A DNA stretch of 64,000 bases from Rhizobium sp. BK251 (GTDB lineage: Bacteria > Pseudomonadota > Alphaproteobacteria > Rhizobiales > Rhizobiaceae): NCBI RefSeq assembly GCF_004345245.1, contig NZ_SLUQ01000006.1, positions 62,001 through 126,000 on the forward strand, read 5' to 3'. The notes below the pieces were generated by a model that searched no databases, was not told where the DNA came from, and saw only the letters and a list, made by a program, of their open reading frames with translations. Below are positions 9,011 to 17,175 of this stretch, in pieces (positions within the stretch are counted from its first letter, which is position 1; every line of letters starts with the position of its first letter). A program made the position numbers and the translations under genes.

Positions 9011-9490
9011 TCAGGCTGCGGTTCGCACTGCCATGTCATCGACGACCGCATCGGCTTCCTCTCGCACGAAGCTTGCCGTTTCGGCCGAAAGCGCCGAGGC
9101 GATCGATGCAACCTTGCCCGCCTCGCCCGTGTAGTCGGAGACGGCGTTCTGCCAGAAGCAGCTGACAACGTCGATGGCGTCATGCGTCTCTTCCGTCGCC
9201 GTCAGGTCGTCCAGAAACTTGATGTCCTTCTCGTAGCGCCGCTGGAGAAAAGAAAGCGCCTCGATCTGGTAGCTCAGCACGGCCTTCATTGCGTGCGCCT
9301 GCAGCCGTGCGGATGAATAGAGGAGCCTCGTCGCATTCGCCAGGCCCGGTGCACCGGCCAACGGAAAGTCGGCCTCTGGTCGTTTGCTGTGCTTTTCCAT
9401 CTCCAGATACTCCCATTCGAGAGAACCGCTCCGGGCCGGTGACGGCCGGACGCCCTCTCTGCGCGGTTCGCCGCGGATTTGCGCGCACAT
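9011..9490 (-). CDS. Phasin-like protein
   Basis: A soluble, mostly helical protein of 129-159 aa. The segment from about residue 50 ('ATRLLYSSARLQAHAMKAVLSYQIEALSFLQRRYEKDIKFLDDL') and the Ala-rich C-terminal helix resemble the Phasin_2 family, which coats polyhydroxybutyrate granules. Two starts are possible. The ATG at 9490 has GAAGGCG 4-5 nt upstream. The ATG at 9400 begins the family-like part, but its only AGG-rich sequence abuts the codon. I list the longer form. It is divergent from acetate kinase, and the shared region contains an FNR/FixK-type box, which fits carbon-storage control at low oxygen. The phasin call is a family-level resemblance. Confidence 0.6.
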   Translation of the reverse strand: MCAQIRGEPRREGVRPSPARSGSLEWEYLEMEKHSKRPEADFPLAGAPGLANATRLLYSSARLQAHAMKAVLSYQIEALSFLQRRYEKDIKFLDDLTATEETHDAIDVVSCFWQNAVSDYTGEAGKVASIASALSAETASFVREEADAVVDDMAVRTAA

Positions 9491-9534
9491 GTCGCCTTCT
9501 ATAGTCAGACTAGCAGCGGCGGCCGTTCGTTTCC

Positions 9535-9548
9535 TTGACGCACGTCAA
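9535..9548. promoter_or_regulatory. FNR/FixK-type box between phasin-like gene and acetate kinase
   Basis: TTGACGCACGTCAA fits TTGA-N6-TCAA, the core of FixK/FNR boxes in rhizobia. It lies inside a larger inverted repeat (CCTTGACG / CGTCAAGG, 9533-9550) with a 2-bp centre. It is 45 bp from the 9490 start of the phasin-like gene and about 250 bp from the acetate kinase start, so it probably serves the phasin-like gene first. Confidence 0.6.
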
Positions 9549-9796
9549 GGCCGGGGCAAAACGACGCTCGTAGACGGAGAAGGAGGAAGTCACCGACGAT
9601 GATCCGTCCCCGCTTCCGGGATGCATGGCAGCTGGGGTAACATCCCCATCGGTGCAACCAGACGCCGCGCGGCTTGCGACGTGGAGCGCATGCCGATTGA
9701 ATGGGGGTTGCGAGTGACTCTGATGCGCAAAGGGGCGTTCGCAGGTCGTGCGACATGCGACATCTCGCACAGGTCGATCAAGGAGACAGACGCTCG

Positions 9797-10981
9797 ATGA
9801 AAAACGATCTGCTGCTCACTTTCAATACCGGTTCTTCGACCGTCAAGATCGGCATCTTTGCGCTGGATGGGGCATCTGCGCATCGCATCGGCAAGGGGGT
9901 TATCGACTTTCGCCGGCAGCCGCTCACCTTTCACCTGACGGAGGGGCCTTCCACCTTCGACATCGCCCTGGCCGCAACGGATGGGGAGGACCTTCGCAAG
10001 GTGCTGTCGGAGACCTTCGGCCATCTTTCCGACCATTTCGACTTCTCGACGGTCGTTGCTGCCGGCCACCGCGTCGTTCACGGCGGCGATGTTTTCGACG
10101 GGCCGGTCCGGATCGACGACGATACGATAGCGGCCATGAACAGGCTGACGCCGCTTGCGCCGCTGCACCAGCCGCAGGCACTCAGGCTGATACGGGCATT
10201 GAGCGCCCTGCATCCGGATATCAAACAGACCGCCTCCTTCGACACCGCCTTCCATAGCTCGGTCAGCGACATGGTGCGCCGCTTCGCGCTGCCGCGTGCA
10301 CTGCACGACCAGGGCATCAAGCGCTATGGCTTTCACGGGCTCTCCTACAAGTTTCTGGCCGCAGAGCTTTCCCGTCGGGCGCCGGAGATCGCCAGGGGCA
10401 AGGTCGTGGTGGCGCATCTCGGAAGCGGCGCGAGCCTATGTGGGCTGCACGGCGGGCTGAGCCGGGACACCAGCATGGGCTTTTCCACCCTAGACGGCAT
10501 TCCGATGGCGACACGTTGCGGGGCACTCGATCCGGGCGTCATTGTTCATCTGCTTCAACAAAGGAAAGAGTCGCCCGACGCCATCGAGGATCTTCTCTAT
10601 CATCGCGCAGGGCTTCTCGGCGTTTCCGGGATCAGCGCTGATACCCGCGACCTCGCCGAGAGCAACGCGCCGGAAGCGCGCGAGGCGCTGCAGCTCTTTG
10701 CCTTTCGCATCGCCGGCGAGGTGGCGCGCATCGCCAACACGCTCGGCGGGCTCGACGCACTCGTCTTCACCGCAGGTGTCGGCGAACACCAACCCTATGT
10801 GAGGGAGGATATCGCAAGAAATCTTGCCTGGCTCGGAGTGGAACTCGAAGCGCAGGCGAATGGAGCGAATGCCGAACGGATCAGCAGCAAGCAAAGCCGC
10901 GTCGCCGCATTTGTCATCCCGACTGACGAGGAACAGGTCATTGCCGAGGAGGCACTCTCCTTGCTTCAGGACAGGAGCTAG
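9797..10981 (+). CDS. ackA: Acetate kinase
   Basis: The 394-aa cytosolic enzyme interconverts acetyl phosphate + ADP and acetate + ATP. Family motifs are present in order: 'NTGSSTVKIG' at the N-terminus (phosphate loop of the acetokinase fold), 'GHRVVHGG' near residue 90, 'RYGFHGLSYK', 'VVAHLGSGASLC', and 'FTAGVGEHQPYVRE' near the C-terminus. The ATG at 9797 has AGGAGACAGACGCTCG before it, with an 11-nt spacing; the longer frame to 9701 is not protein-like. There is no phosphotransacetylase or phosphoketolase gene next to it, which is the usual pairing. The divergent phasin-like gene and the FNR-type box suggest induction under micro-oxic conditions. Confidence 0.92.
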   Translation: MKNDLLLTFNTGSSTVKIGIFALDGASAHRIGKGVIDFRRQPLTFHLTEGPSTFDIALAATDGEDLRKVLSETFGHLSDHFDFSTVVAAGHRVVHGGDVFDGPVRIDDDTIAAMNRLTPLAPLHQPQALRLIRALSALHPDIKQTASFDTAFHSSVSDMVRRFALPRALHDQGIKRYGFHGLSYKFLAAELSRRAPEIARGKVVVAHLGSGASLCGLHGGLSRDTSMGFSTLDGIPMATRCGALDPGVIVHLLQQRKESPDAIEDLLYHRAGLLGVSGISADTRDLAESNAPEAREALQLFAFRIAGEVARIANTLGGLDALVFTAGVGEHQPYVREDIARNLAWLGVELEAQANGANAERISSKQSRVAAFVIPTDEEQVIAEEALSLLQDRS

Positions 10982-11004
10982 CCAGTACGCACGAACCGGG
11001 GCAA

Positions 11005-11988
11005 CTAGGGAACGAGCACAGCGGCACCGCTCAGCCGCCCGGCCCGCAAATCCTCCAGCGCCTCGTTGGCCTTATCGAGAGGATAGGTCGTGGTGTGGGT
11101 CCTGACCCCGGCCTGACGGGCGAGCGGAAAGAATTCCGCTGCATCCCCACGGGTGAGGTTTGCGACGGAGAGTAGCTGGCGTTCCTCCCAGAGGATCGCA
11201 TAGGGCATGGAGGGAATGTCGCTCATGTGGATGCCGCCGCAGACGACCCGGCCGCCCTTGCGCACCGCCTTGAGCGCTGCCGGAACAAGCGATCCGACGG
11301 GTGCGAAGATGATTGCTGCATCGAGCTCGACTGGCGGCTTTTGCTCCGAGCCTCCGGCCCAGGCAGCGCCGAGGCCAAGCGCGAAGTGCTGCGCTGCCTC
11401 GTCGCCTGAGCGGCTGAAGGCATAGACCTCCCTGCCCTGCCAGAGGCAGACCTGCGCGATGATGTAGGCTGCGGCGCCGAAGCCGTATAGCCCGATCTTT
11501 CTTCCCTCGCCCGCCTTCTTCAGGCTCCGCCAGCCGATGAGACCGGCGCAGAGCAACGGTGCGAGCGAGACCGGATCCGCCTCGCCGTCGAGATCGAAGG
11601 CGAAATCGGCATCGGCAACCACATGGCTCGCAAATCCGCCATCGCGCGTGTAGCCGGTGAATTGCGGCCGGTCGCAGAGGTTCTCCGCGTTCGACCGGCA
11701 ATAGGGGCACTCGCCGCAGGTATGGCCGAGCCAGGGAACGCCGACGCGGCGGCCGATCCGTGCTGTGTCGACGCCCTCGCCGACGGCATCGACGATGCCG
11801 ACGATCTCATGGCCCGGCACCAGCGGCAGATGCGGATCGGTCAGGTCGCCGTCGACCACATGCAGGTCCGTGCGGCAGACGGCACAGGCCTCGACCACCA
11901 GACGAAGCTCGCCGCGGGCGGGCGTTGGATCCGGCCTTTCGGCGAAGACCAGCGGTTTTCCGATTTCCTGCAGAACCATCGCGCGCAT
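11005..11988 (-). CDS. Zinc-dependent alcohol dehydrogenase (MDR superfamily)
   Basis: The 327-aa protein has catalytic-zinc ligands in 'CAVCRTDLHV' and 'GHEIVG' (around residues 35-65), then the structural zinc cluster 'CGECPYCRSNAENLCD' (around 95-110), and a Rossmann segment 'IGLYGFGAAAYIIAQVC'. The fingerprint is GxGxxA, with Ala-rich variation from the usual GxGGLG. It resembles propanol-preferring, NAD-dependent alcohol dehydrogenases. The ATG at 11988 follows GGAGGGAAG; the longer frame to 12087 was rejected. It is convergent with ackA and separated by only 23 bp. An FNR-like site lies about 100 bp upstream, so it may share low-oxygen control with ackA and the phasin-like gene. Confidence 0.88.
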   Translation of the reverse strand: MRAMVLQEIGKPLVFAERPDPTPARGELRLVVEACAVCRTDLHVVDGDLTDPHLPLVPGHEIVGIVDAVGEGVDTARIGRRVGVPWLGHTCGECPYCRSNAENLCDRPQFTGYTRDGGFASHVVADADFAFDLDGEADPVSLAPLLCAGLIGWRSLKKAGEGRKIGLYGFGAAAYIIAQVCLWQGREVYAFSRSGDEAAQHFALGLGAAWAGGSEQKPPVELDAAIIFAPVGSLVPAALKAVRKGGRVVCGGIHMSDIPSMPYAILWEERQLLSVANLTRGDAAEFFPLARQAGVRTHTTTYPLDKANEALEDLRAGRLSGAAVLVP

Positions 11989-12086
11989 CGGTCGTCTTCC
12001 CTCCGGGTTGAGGCGCCGCCCGGTGCGCCATTGTATCGCCCTCGCGCCAGCGGCACCATTCTCCACCGCGCCACGAGCGGGACGCA

Positions 12087-12100
12087 TTGATCTCGATCAG
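12087..12100. promoter_or_regulatory. FNR/FixK-like box upstream of the alcohol dehydrogenase
   Basis: TTGATCTCGATCAG matches TTGAT-N4-ATCAA at 13 of 14 positions counted with the free centre. It is centred about 105 bp upstream of the minus-strand alcohol dehydrogenase start and about 50 bp upstream of the plus-strand Nudix gene, so either or both may be controlled by it. Confidence 0.55.
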
Positions 12101-12146
12101 GATTGCTGGATGATAGAGGCAAGGCAGTCCGGCGGAGGAATGGCAG

Positions 12147-12608
12147 ATGAAGTTGAGCGCCGGCATCCTCATGTACCGAAAGACGGACGGCGAAATCTTC
12201 GTCCTGCTCGTCCATCCGGGCGGTCCCTTCTGGGCAAAGCGTGACGATGGCGCCTGGTCCATTCCGAAAGGCGAGCACGACCCGTCGGAGGAACCGGAGG
12301 CAGCGGCACGCCGCGAATTCGCCGAGGAGCTCGGCCGCGTGGCCGAGGGCAATCTTTTGCCGCTCGGCGAACTTCGCCAGAACAGCGGCAAGCGGGTCAC
12401 GGCCTTTGCCGTCCAAGGCGATTTCGACGCCTCGGCCATCAAGAGCAACATGTTCGAGATGGAATGGCCGCCACACAGCGGCAAGCTTCAGCCCTTCCCC
12501 GAGGTGGATCGAGCTGGCTGGTTCAGCCTTGCCGACGCCCGTCGCAAGATCATTGCCGGGCAAGCCCCGTTTCTCGACCGCCTGGAACAGCTTTGCCGCG
12601 ACGATTAA
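12147..12608 (+). CDS. Nudix hydrolase
   Basis: The 153-aa cytosolic protein has a full Nudix box G-x5-E-x7-REUxEExG from the 'GEHDPSEEPEAAARREFAEELG' region (shown only by its spacing; Gly, Glu, Arg-Glu and Glu-Glu all present, about residues 42-64). The upstream 'GPFWAKRDDGAWSIPKGEHD' segment and 'FEMEWPPHSGKLQPFPEVDRAGWF' identify the subgroup often called DR1025/Ap4A-like. It should hydrolyse a nucleoside diphosphate linked to another moiety, with the substrate unknown. A GGAGGAATGGCAG sequence precedes the ATG. It is divergent from the alcohol dehydrogenase. Confidence 0.87.
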   Translation: MKLSAGILMYRKTDGEIFVLLVHPGGPFWAKRDDGAWSIPKGEHDPSEEPEAAARREFAEELGRVAEGNLLPLGELRQNSGKRVTAFAVQGDFDASAIKSNMFEMEWPPHSGKLQPFPEVDRAGWFSLADARRKIIAGQAPFLDRLEQLCRDD

Positions 12609-12626
12609 GCGCTTGGATCGCTTAAT
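12604..12626. repeat. Inverted repeat overlapping the Nudix stop codon
   Basis: ATTAAGCG (12604-12611) and CGCTTAAT (12619-12626) form a perfect 8-bp inverted repeat around a 7-nt loop. It includes the TAA stop of the Nudix gene. There is no T-run after it, so it may be an operator or an RNA hairpin rather than a classical terminator. Confidence 0.5.
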
Positions 12627-12640
12627 GTTATCGATACATT
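12624..12640. promoter_or_regulatory. LacI-type operator candidate
   Basis: AATGTTATCGATACATT has a central TATCGATA palindrome with a CG at its axis, as in LacI/GalR-family operators. It lies immediately upstream of the -35 element below. No LacI gene is adjacent; the only one in the window is at 44.7 kb. Confidence 0.4.
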
Positions 12641-12644
12641 CAAT

Positions 12645-12673
12645 TTGACAGCTTAAAGGCCGCCTCGTTATCT
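12645..12673 (+). promoter_or_regulatory. Sigma-70-type promoter for the epimerase-like gene
   Basis: TTGACA (12645-12650) is a consensus -35 and TTATCT (12668-12673) a good -10, with a spacer of exactly 17 bp. It would start transcription about 160 bp before the gene at 12839, leaving a long leader. Confidence 0.6.
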
Positions 12674-12838
12674 ATCGCGAGGAGAGGAGAAAGAGCAGCG
12701 CTGCGGCAGGCTGCACGCATCGAGGAGCCAGCCAGCCATTGCAGTGATGCCGGTCGAATGTGCCCCGTGCAAAAAGGGCCGCGGGCGCTAGATACTTCCC
12801 CCTGTTTCATTTCCCCCCGAGAATGAGGAGCCCCATCC

Positions 12839-13735
12839 ATGAGCAAGCGTATCGTTTTCACCGGCGGCAGCGGCAAGGCCGGCCGGCATGCCGTTCCCTA
12901 CCTCCTGAGCAAGGGGCACAAGGTCCTCAACCTCGATCTCGTGCCGCTCGATTGCCCGGGCGTCAACACGCTCTTCACCGACCTGACCGATAGCGGCCAG
13001 ACATTCAATGCGCTCTCGATGCATTTCGGCTTCGACGGCTACGAGACCGGCAAGGGGCCGGCGCCGGTCGATGCGGTGGTGCATTTCGCCGCCGTGCCGC
13101 GCGTGCTGCTGAAGCCTGACAATGCGACCTTCGAAGCCAATGTCGTCTCCACCTACAATGTCATCGAGGCGGCGGTGAAACTCGGCATCCGCAAGGTCAT
13201 CATCGCCTCAAGCGAGACGACTTACGGCGTCTGCTTCGCCGAAGGCGACAAGGATTTCCACTCCTTCCCACTGGAGGAGGATTACGACATCGACCCGATG
13301 GACAGCTACGGCCTTTCGAAACTGGTCAACGAGAAGACCGCCCGCGCCTTTGCCATGCGTACAGGCGCCGACATCTATGCGCTGCGCATCGGCAACGTCA
13401 TCGAGCCGAATGAATACGACCGCTTCCCGGCCTTCATCGCCGATCCGCCATCGCGCAAGCGCAATGCCTGGAGCTATATCGACGCCCGCGACCTTGGCCA
13501 GATCGTCGATCTCTGCATAAAGAAGGATGGCCTCGGCTTCCAGGTGTTCAACGCCGTCAACGACACGATCACGGCAAACGAACCGACTGAAGCCTTCCTA
13601 AAGCGCTACGCGCCGAAATCACCGATCACGCGTCCGCTCGGCGAGCGCGAAGCACCGCTTTCGAACCGCAAGATCCGCGAAGTCCTCGGCTTCAAGGAAG
13701 AGCACGACTGGCGCAAATACGTGCCCAAGGCCTGA
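12839..13735 (+). CDS. NAD(P)-dependent epimerase/dehydratase-type oxidoreductase (extended SDR)
   Basis: The 298-aa soluble protein has the N-terminal Rossmann motif 'FTGGSGKAGR' (GxxGxxG, residues 7-16), 'VVHFAAVPR' around residue 82, a catalytic Ser in 'IIASSETTYG' and the YxxxK pair in 'SYGLSKLVNE' (about residue 160). This is the extended short-chain dehydrogenase layout used by nucleotide-sugar epimerases and uronate dehydrogenases. The position beside sugar-acid genes suggests a sugar or uronate substrate, but sequence alone does not decide. It is monocistronic, with its own predicted promoter, a long leader and a terminator-like hairpin behind it. GAGGAGCCCCATCC precedes the ATG. Confidence 0.8.
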   Translation: MSKRIVFTGGSGKAGRHAVPYLLSKGHKVLNLDLVPLDCPGVNTLFTDLTDSGQTFNALSMHFGFDGYETGKGPAPVDAVVHFAAVPRVLLKPDNATFEANVVSTYNVIEAAVKLGIRKVIIASSETTYGVCFAEGDKDFHSFPLEEDYDIDPMDSYGLSKLVNEKTARAFAMRTGADIYALRIGNVIEPNEYDRFPAFIADPPSRKRNAWSYIDARDLGQIVDLCIKKDGLGFQVFNAVNDTITANEPTEAFLKRYAPKSPITRPLGEREAPLSNRKIREVLGFKEEHDWRKYVPKA

Positions 13736-13753
13736 CTTCGAAAGCAATGCCGC

Positions 13754-13780
13754 CCTCCGTCCGCGCCCTGCGGGCGGAGG
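13754..13780. terminator. Terminator-like hairpin between convergent genes
   Basis: CCTCCGTCCGC and GCGGGCGGAGG pair over 11 positions (one T-G wobble) around the loop GCCCT. It lies between the epimerase-like gene and the convergent DSD1 gene. No U-tract follows, so it would act weakly or with Rho. Confidence 0.5.
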
Positions 13781-13786
13781 CCACCA

Positions 13787-14896
13787 TCAACTCATCATGC
13801 CGCGCGCGGCGACCGGCCAGACCGTCTCGACCCGCCCGTTTCTGACGCCGACATACCAGTCGTAGCGATCGACCGTCGGGTCGCAGTGGCCCGGCACGAG
13901 ACGCACGGGTTCGCCAATCTTCAATGGTGACGCCGAAGCCTCCAGAATCAGCATGCCGTGCTCGTCCGAGGGGCCGGCATAGGAAATGCCGGGACGGCCG
14001 TGGACGAGCGGCAGGCCGCTGTCGATGGCAATGCCCTTGTGGCCGCAATCGACGACGGCGAGCCCGCTGCGGGCCGCACTCATCACCGTCGTCAGCACGA
14101 AGAGCGATTGCCTGAAGGATGGCGCAGGTTCGTTGCGCCCATAGTCCGCATCCATGAAAATGTAGGATCCGGCCTGGATCTCGTTGAAAGCGCCGCTCGC
14201 GGCTTCTAGCGGAAAGGTACCGGTCCCCCCGCCACCAACAATCGCGCAGGCGAGCCCCGCGCGGTCAAGCGCGTCGACGGTCATCCGGGTTACCGCGGCC
14301 ACGGCGGCAATTGCGACCTCGCGCTCCTCGAGCCTGCGCAGATGCTGCGCCCGGCCGTGATAGGCCTGCAGTCCGCCGAACACGAGATGCCGGCTCGCAG
14401 CGATCCGCCGCGCGAGCGCAACTGCCTCGTCGCCGGGTTCGACGCCGCAGCGTCCAGCCCCGACATTGATCTCGACCAACACCGTCAGGCGGCAGCCTGC
14501 CTGCTCGGCAATCGACTCGACCATGTCGACCACCGCCGCGTCATCAGCGCACAGCGAAACCTTGGCGATGCTGGAGAGGGCCGCAAGCCGGGCGATCTTC
14601 CTCGGCGTTACCACCTCGTTCGAGACGAGAATGTCCGGAACTCCGCCCCAGGCCAGCACTTCGGCCTCGCCCACCTTCTGCACGCATTGACCGACGGCTC
14701 CCCGCGCCATCTGCCAGTGGGCGACAACCGGCGACTTGTGCGTCTTTGCATGCGCCCGCAGGCCAACCTTGTTCTCGGCGCAGAAGGCTGCCATGCGGTC
14801 CATGTTCTCCTCGAGGGCATCGAGGTCGACGATGAGCGCCGGAGTATCAACCTCGTCCTCGCGCATTCCGGCCTCGGCCGGAGGATTCTGCAGCAT
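13787..14896 (-). CDS. DSD1-family PLP enzyme (D-threonine/3-hydroxy-D-aspartate aldolase or D-serine dehydratase type)
   Basis: The 369-aa fold-type III PLP enzyme has its cofactor lysine in 'RAHAKTHKSP' (Lys51), the hallmark of the family. Phosphate-contacting glycines occur in 'VGGGGTGTFPL', and the C-terminal metal pair is in 'PGHCDPTVDRYD' (His and Cys). Such enzymes cleave or dehydrate beta-hydroxy-D-amino acids with a divalent metal. The substrate is not determined by these motifs; BhcC-like 3-hydroxyaspartate aldolase, D-threonine aldolase and D-serine dehydratase are all open. It is the last gene of a LysR-amidohydrolase-DSD1 unit; only 20 bp separate it from the amidohydrolase. AGGAG lies 9 nt before the start. 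Confidence 0.85.
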   Translation of the reverse strand: MLQNPPAEAGMREDEVDTPALIVDLDALEENMDRMAAFCAENKVGLRAHAKTHKSPVVAHWQMARGAVGQCVQKVGEAEVLAWGGVPDILVSNEVVTPRKIARLAALSSIAKVSLCADDAAVVDMVESIAEQAGCRLTVLVEINVGAGRCGVEPGDEAVALARRIAASRHLVFGGLQAYHGRAQHLRRLEEREVAIAAVAAVTRMTVDALDRAGLACAIVGGGGTGTFPLEAASGAFNEIQAGSYIFMDADYGRNEPAPSFRQSLFVLTTVMSAARSGLAVVDCGHKGIAIDSGLPLVHGRPGISYAGPSDEHGMLILEASASPLKIGEPVRLVPGHCDPTVDRYDWYVGVRNGRVETVWPVAARGMMS

Positions 14897-14916
14897 CTAT
14901 TTCAACTCCTGGATGG

Positions 14917-16050
14917 CTATTCGTTGGATCCGCACCAGCGCCCGCCGAGCACGAGGCCGGCGCCAAAAATCCGCTCCTCGGCGGTGACGATCTCGCCGCG
15001 CACGTCCTCCAGCGCGAAGCTGTCGCGGCGAAGGTCGAGCACGCTGGCGTCGCCGACGCTACCGGGCTTCAGGGTACCGAGCTCGGGGCGGCGAAGCGCC
15101 CTCGCTGCGTTGACCGTGGAAGCGGCAATCACCTCGGCAAGCGGACGTCCGAGCGCGAGAAACTTCGACAGCGTCGTGACCTGATCATAGGCCGGCCCGT
15201 TTATGCAGAGCGCATGCACGTCGGAAGAGATCGTATCCGGCAGGAAGCCTTCCGCGATCATGGCGCGGGCCGTCTTCCAGGAGAACGAGCCCATGCCATG
15301 GCCGATATCGAAGAGCACGCCGTGCTCGCGCGCTTCGATGATCTCCCGCTTGACCTTTCCCTCGCCGGTCACCGGCGCGTTCGGGAAGGGCCGGAAGCAA
15401 TGGGTGAGGATATCCCCCGGGCGAAGCTGCGAGACGACCGCCTCATAGGATGGCGGAGGCTCGTCTATATGTGCCATCAGCGGCAGACCGACCTCGTCGG
15501 CAACCTGCAGTGCGACGTCGAGCGGCGCAATGCCCGCGGCCCCGCTAGCATGGCGGCCGATGCGCACCTTGATGCCGACGATGACGTCACGGTTGGCCTC
15601 GACGACCTCCACGGCATCGCGGGCGGCAAGCAGGCGCATGTCCTGTCCCTCCCCGACCGAGATATTGTGGCCGAAACCGTAGATACCGGCGAAGGAAACA
15701 TGCAGGAAGGCGAGGATGCGAACCTCGCTCTTCTCGATCACGTACTTGCGGAAACCGGGAAAATTGCCGGGGCCGGCGCTGCCCGTATCGACGCATGTCG
15801 AGACCGAACTCGCGCGCGCGAATGCATCCGCGTCGATGCCGAGCGAGGTACCGCCCCAATAGACATGGGTATGGAGGTCGATCAGGCCCGGCGTCACGAT
15901 TCGACCTGTGACATCGCGCGTCTCGCGACCGGTAAGCCCCTCCCCGATTGCCGACACCTTGCCATCGGTGAACGCAACGTCGGCGATCCTGTCGATATTC
16001 TGCGAGGGGTCGACGACGCGGCCGTTGCGGAGGACTAGATCATGGGTCAT
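14917..16050 (-). CDS. Amidohydrolase-superfamily deacetylase/esterase of the cog3964 group
   Basis: The 377-aa metalloenzyme is a TIM barrel with a binuclear metal site. Visible ligands are His60/His62 in 'IDLHTHVYWG', the lysine expected to be carboxylated (Lys161, 'VGIKVRIG'), His193 in 'LMAHIDEP', His216 in 'DILTHCF' and Asp276 in 'SSDVHA'. Proteins of this group were long mislabelled dihydroorotases. As I recall, a characterised Agrobacterium member hydrolyses acetyl-(R)-mandelate and similar esters of alpha-hydroxy acids. The natural substrate is unknown. Its neighbours are a LysR gene (27 bp upstream) and a D-amino-acid aldolase, which suggests a pathway that frees an N- or O-acetylated hydroxy acid or hydroxy amino acid. 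Confidence 0.85.
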   Translation of the reverse strand: MTHDLVLRNGRVVDPSQNIDRIADVAFTDGKVSAIGEGLTGRETRDVTGRIVTPGLIDLHTHVYWGGTSLGIDADAFARASSVSTCVDTGSAGPGNFPGFRKYVIEKSEVRILAFLHVSFAGIYGFGHNISVGEGQDMRLLAARDAVEVVEANRDVIVGIKVRIGRHASGAAGIAPLDVALQVADEVGLPLMAHIDEPPPSYEAVVSQLRPGDILTHCFRPFPNAPVTGEGKVKREIIEAREHGVLFDIGHGMGSFSWKTARAMIAEGFLPDTISSDVHALCINGPAYDQVTTLSKFLALGRPLAEVIAASTVNAARALRRPELGTLKPGSVGDASVLDLRRDSFALEDVRGEIVTAEERIFGAGLVLGGRWCGSNE

Positions 16051-16077
16051 GCGGGACTTCTTCCGGTTCTGGGAAAT

Positions 16078-17007
16078 TCATGCCAAGCGGGCTTCGGAGG
16101 ATGCGGCCTCTACCCGGCCCGCTGCGGTCAGAAGGTCGAGGAAGGCTTTCGGGGCGGCGTCGGCCGGGCTCATGCGGACGGTGTCGGCGCCGGCGCAGAC
16201 AACCACCAGTTCCCAGCATATTTCAGGCTCCGCGAGCCTTGCAATGCCGAGCGTCGCCTGTTGCGCCTCCGCGATCGCCTCGGGAACGAGAGCGACGCCG
16301 AGGCCGCGGGCGACAAGCTCCAACTGCGTGCCTAGGTCACTCACTTCGAAAGCGATGCGGCGCTCGATGCCCGCTTCCGCAAAGCCGCGATCGACAAGCT
16401 GGCGGGTGCCCCAAGCCGGCTCGAAATCGACGAAAGCCTCCTCGGCAAGCGCTGAAAGCGGAACGTCCTCACGCCCGGCGAGCGGATGGTCCGGCGGGCA
16501 GACGGCAACCAGCGCCTCGCAAGCGATCATGGTAGCGGTAATGCCGGCGGGCGGGTCGCAGAGGGGCACGATGGCAAGGTCAAGCTTGCCGCCGCGCACC
16601 TTTTCGAGGAGATGCTGCGAACTGCCCTGGCTGAGGCGCACTTCTATTCCGGGATAGAGCGCATGGAAGGAAGCCAGAAGTGAAGGCAGGTCCAGAAAGG
16701 CCGGCAGGCTCTGCACCGTGCCGATGCTGAGCAGCCCGCGCGAAAGACCCTGGACCGCCGTCACCGCCTCGCGGGCGTCGCGCACCGCGTCGAGCGCAAT
16801 GCGCGCCTTGTCCAGAAAAACGCGGCCGACGGAGGTGAGGCGCACCTGCCGCGTGTTGCGCACGAAAAGCTTTGCGTCGAGTTCTTCCTCAAGCGCGCGG
16901 ATCGAGCTCGAAAGCGCAGATTGCACTACGTTGACACGCTGGGCGGCACGGGTGAAGTGCTGCTCTTCGGCTACCGCGACGAAATGCTGCAATTGCCGCA
17001 GTTCCAT
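16078..17007 (-). CDS. LysR-family transcriptional regulator
   Basis: The 309-aa regulator begins 'MELRQLQHFVAVAEEQHFTRAAQRVNV', a classic LysR N-terminal helix-turn-helix (residues 1-60). A substrate-binding domain of periplasmic-protein type follows (about 90-300). The ATG at 17007 fits the family start exactly; the frame runs open to 17205 but that extension is not protein-like. It is the first gene of a minus-strand unit with the amidohydrolase and DSD1 genes, and diverges from a beta-hydroxyacid dehydrogenase gene 168 bp away. It probably controls both sides, with a co-inducer that is likely a pathway intermediate. Confidence 0.9.
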   Translation of the reverse strand: MELRQLQHFVAVAEEQHFTRAAQRVNVVQSALSSSIRALEEELDAKLFVRNTRQVRLTSVGRVFLDKARIALDAVRDAREAVTAVQGLSRGLLSIGTVQSLPAFLDLPSLLASFHALYPGIEVRLSQGSSQHLLEKVRGGKLDLAIVPLCDPPAGITATMIACEALVAVCPPDHPLAGREDVPLSALAEEAFVDFEPAWGTRQLVDRGFAEAGIERRIAFEVSDLGTQLELVARGLGVALVPEAIAEAQQATLGIARLAEPEICWELVVVCAGADTVRMSPADAAPKAFLDLLTAAGRVEAASSEARLA

Positions 17008-17175
17008 GATGCTCCATCTCGGCCAAGTGATCGCAGGGATCAATATCACCGCGATTTCCAGTTTGAAAGGTGACGGCCTGCGCCCCGTAACCGCGGGACG
17101 AATAGAGGTTGGATCAACCCACCGCCGAGGCCCTCGTCCCTTATTGCAATCAATCCCTGAGAACGGATCAATGCT

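Noticed and set aside
9180..9488. Alternative 102-codon minus-strand frame over the phasin-like gene
   Set aside because: It is Arg/Gly-rich without helix pattern; the frame of the phasin-like protein gives amphipathic helices.
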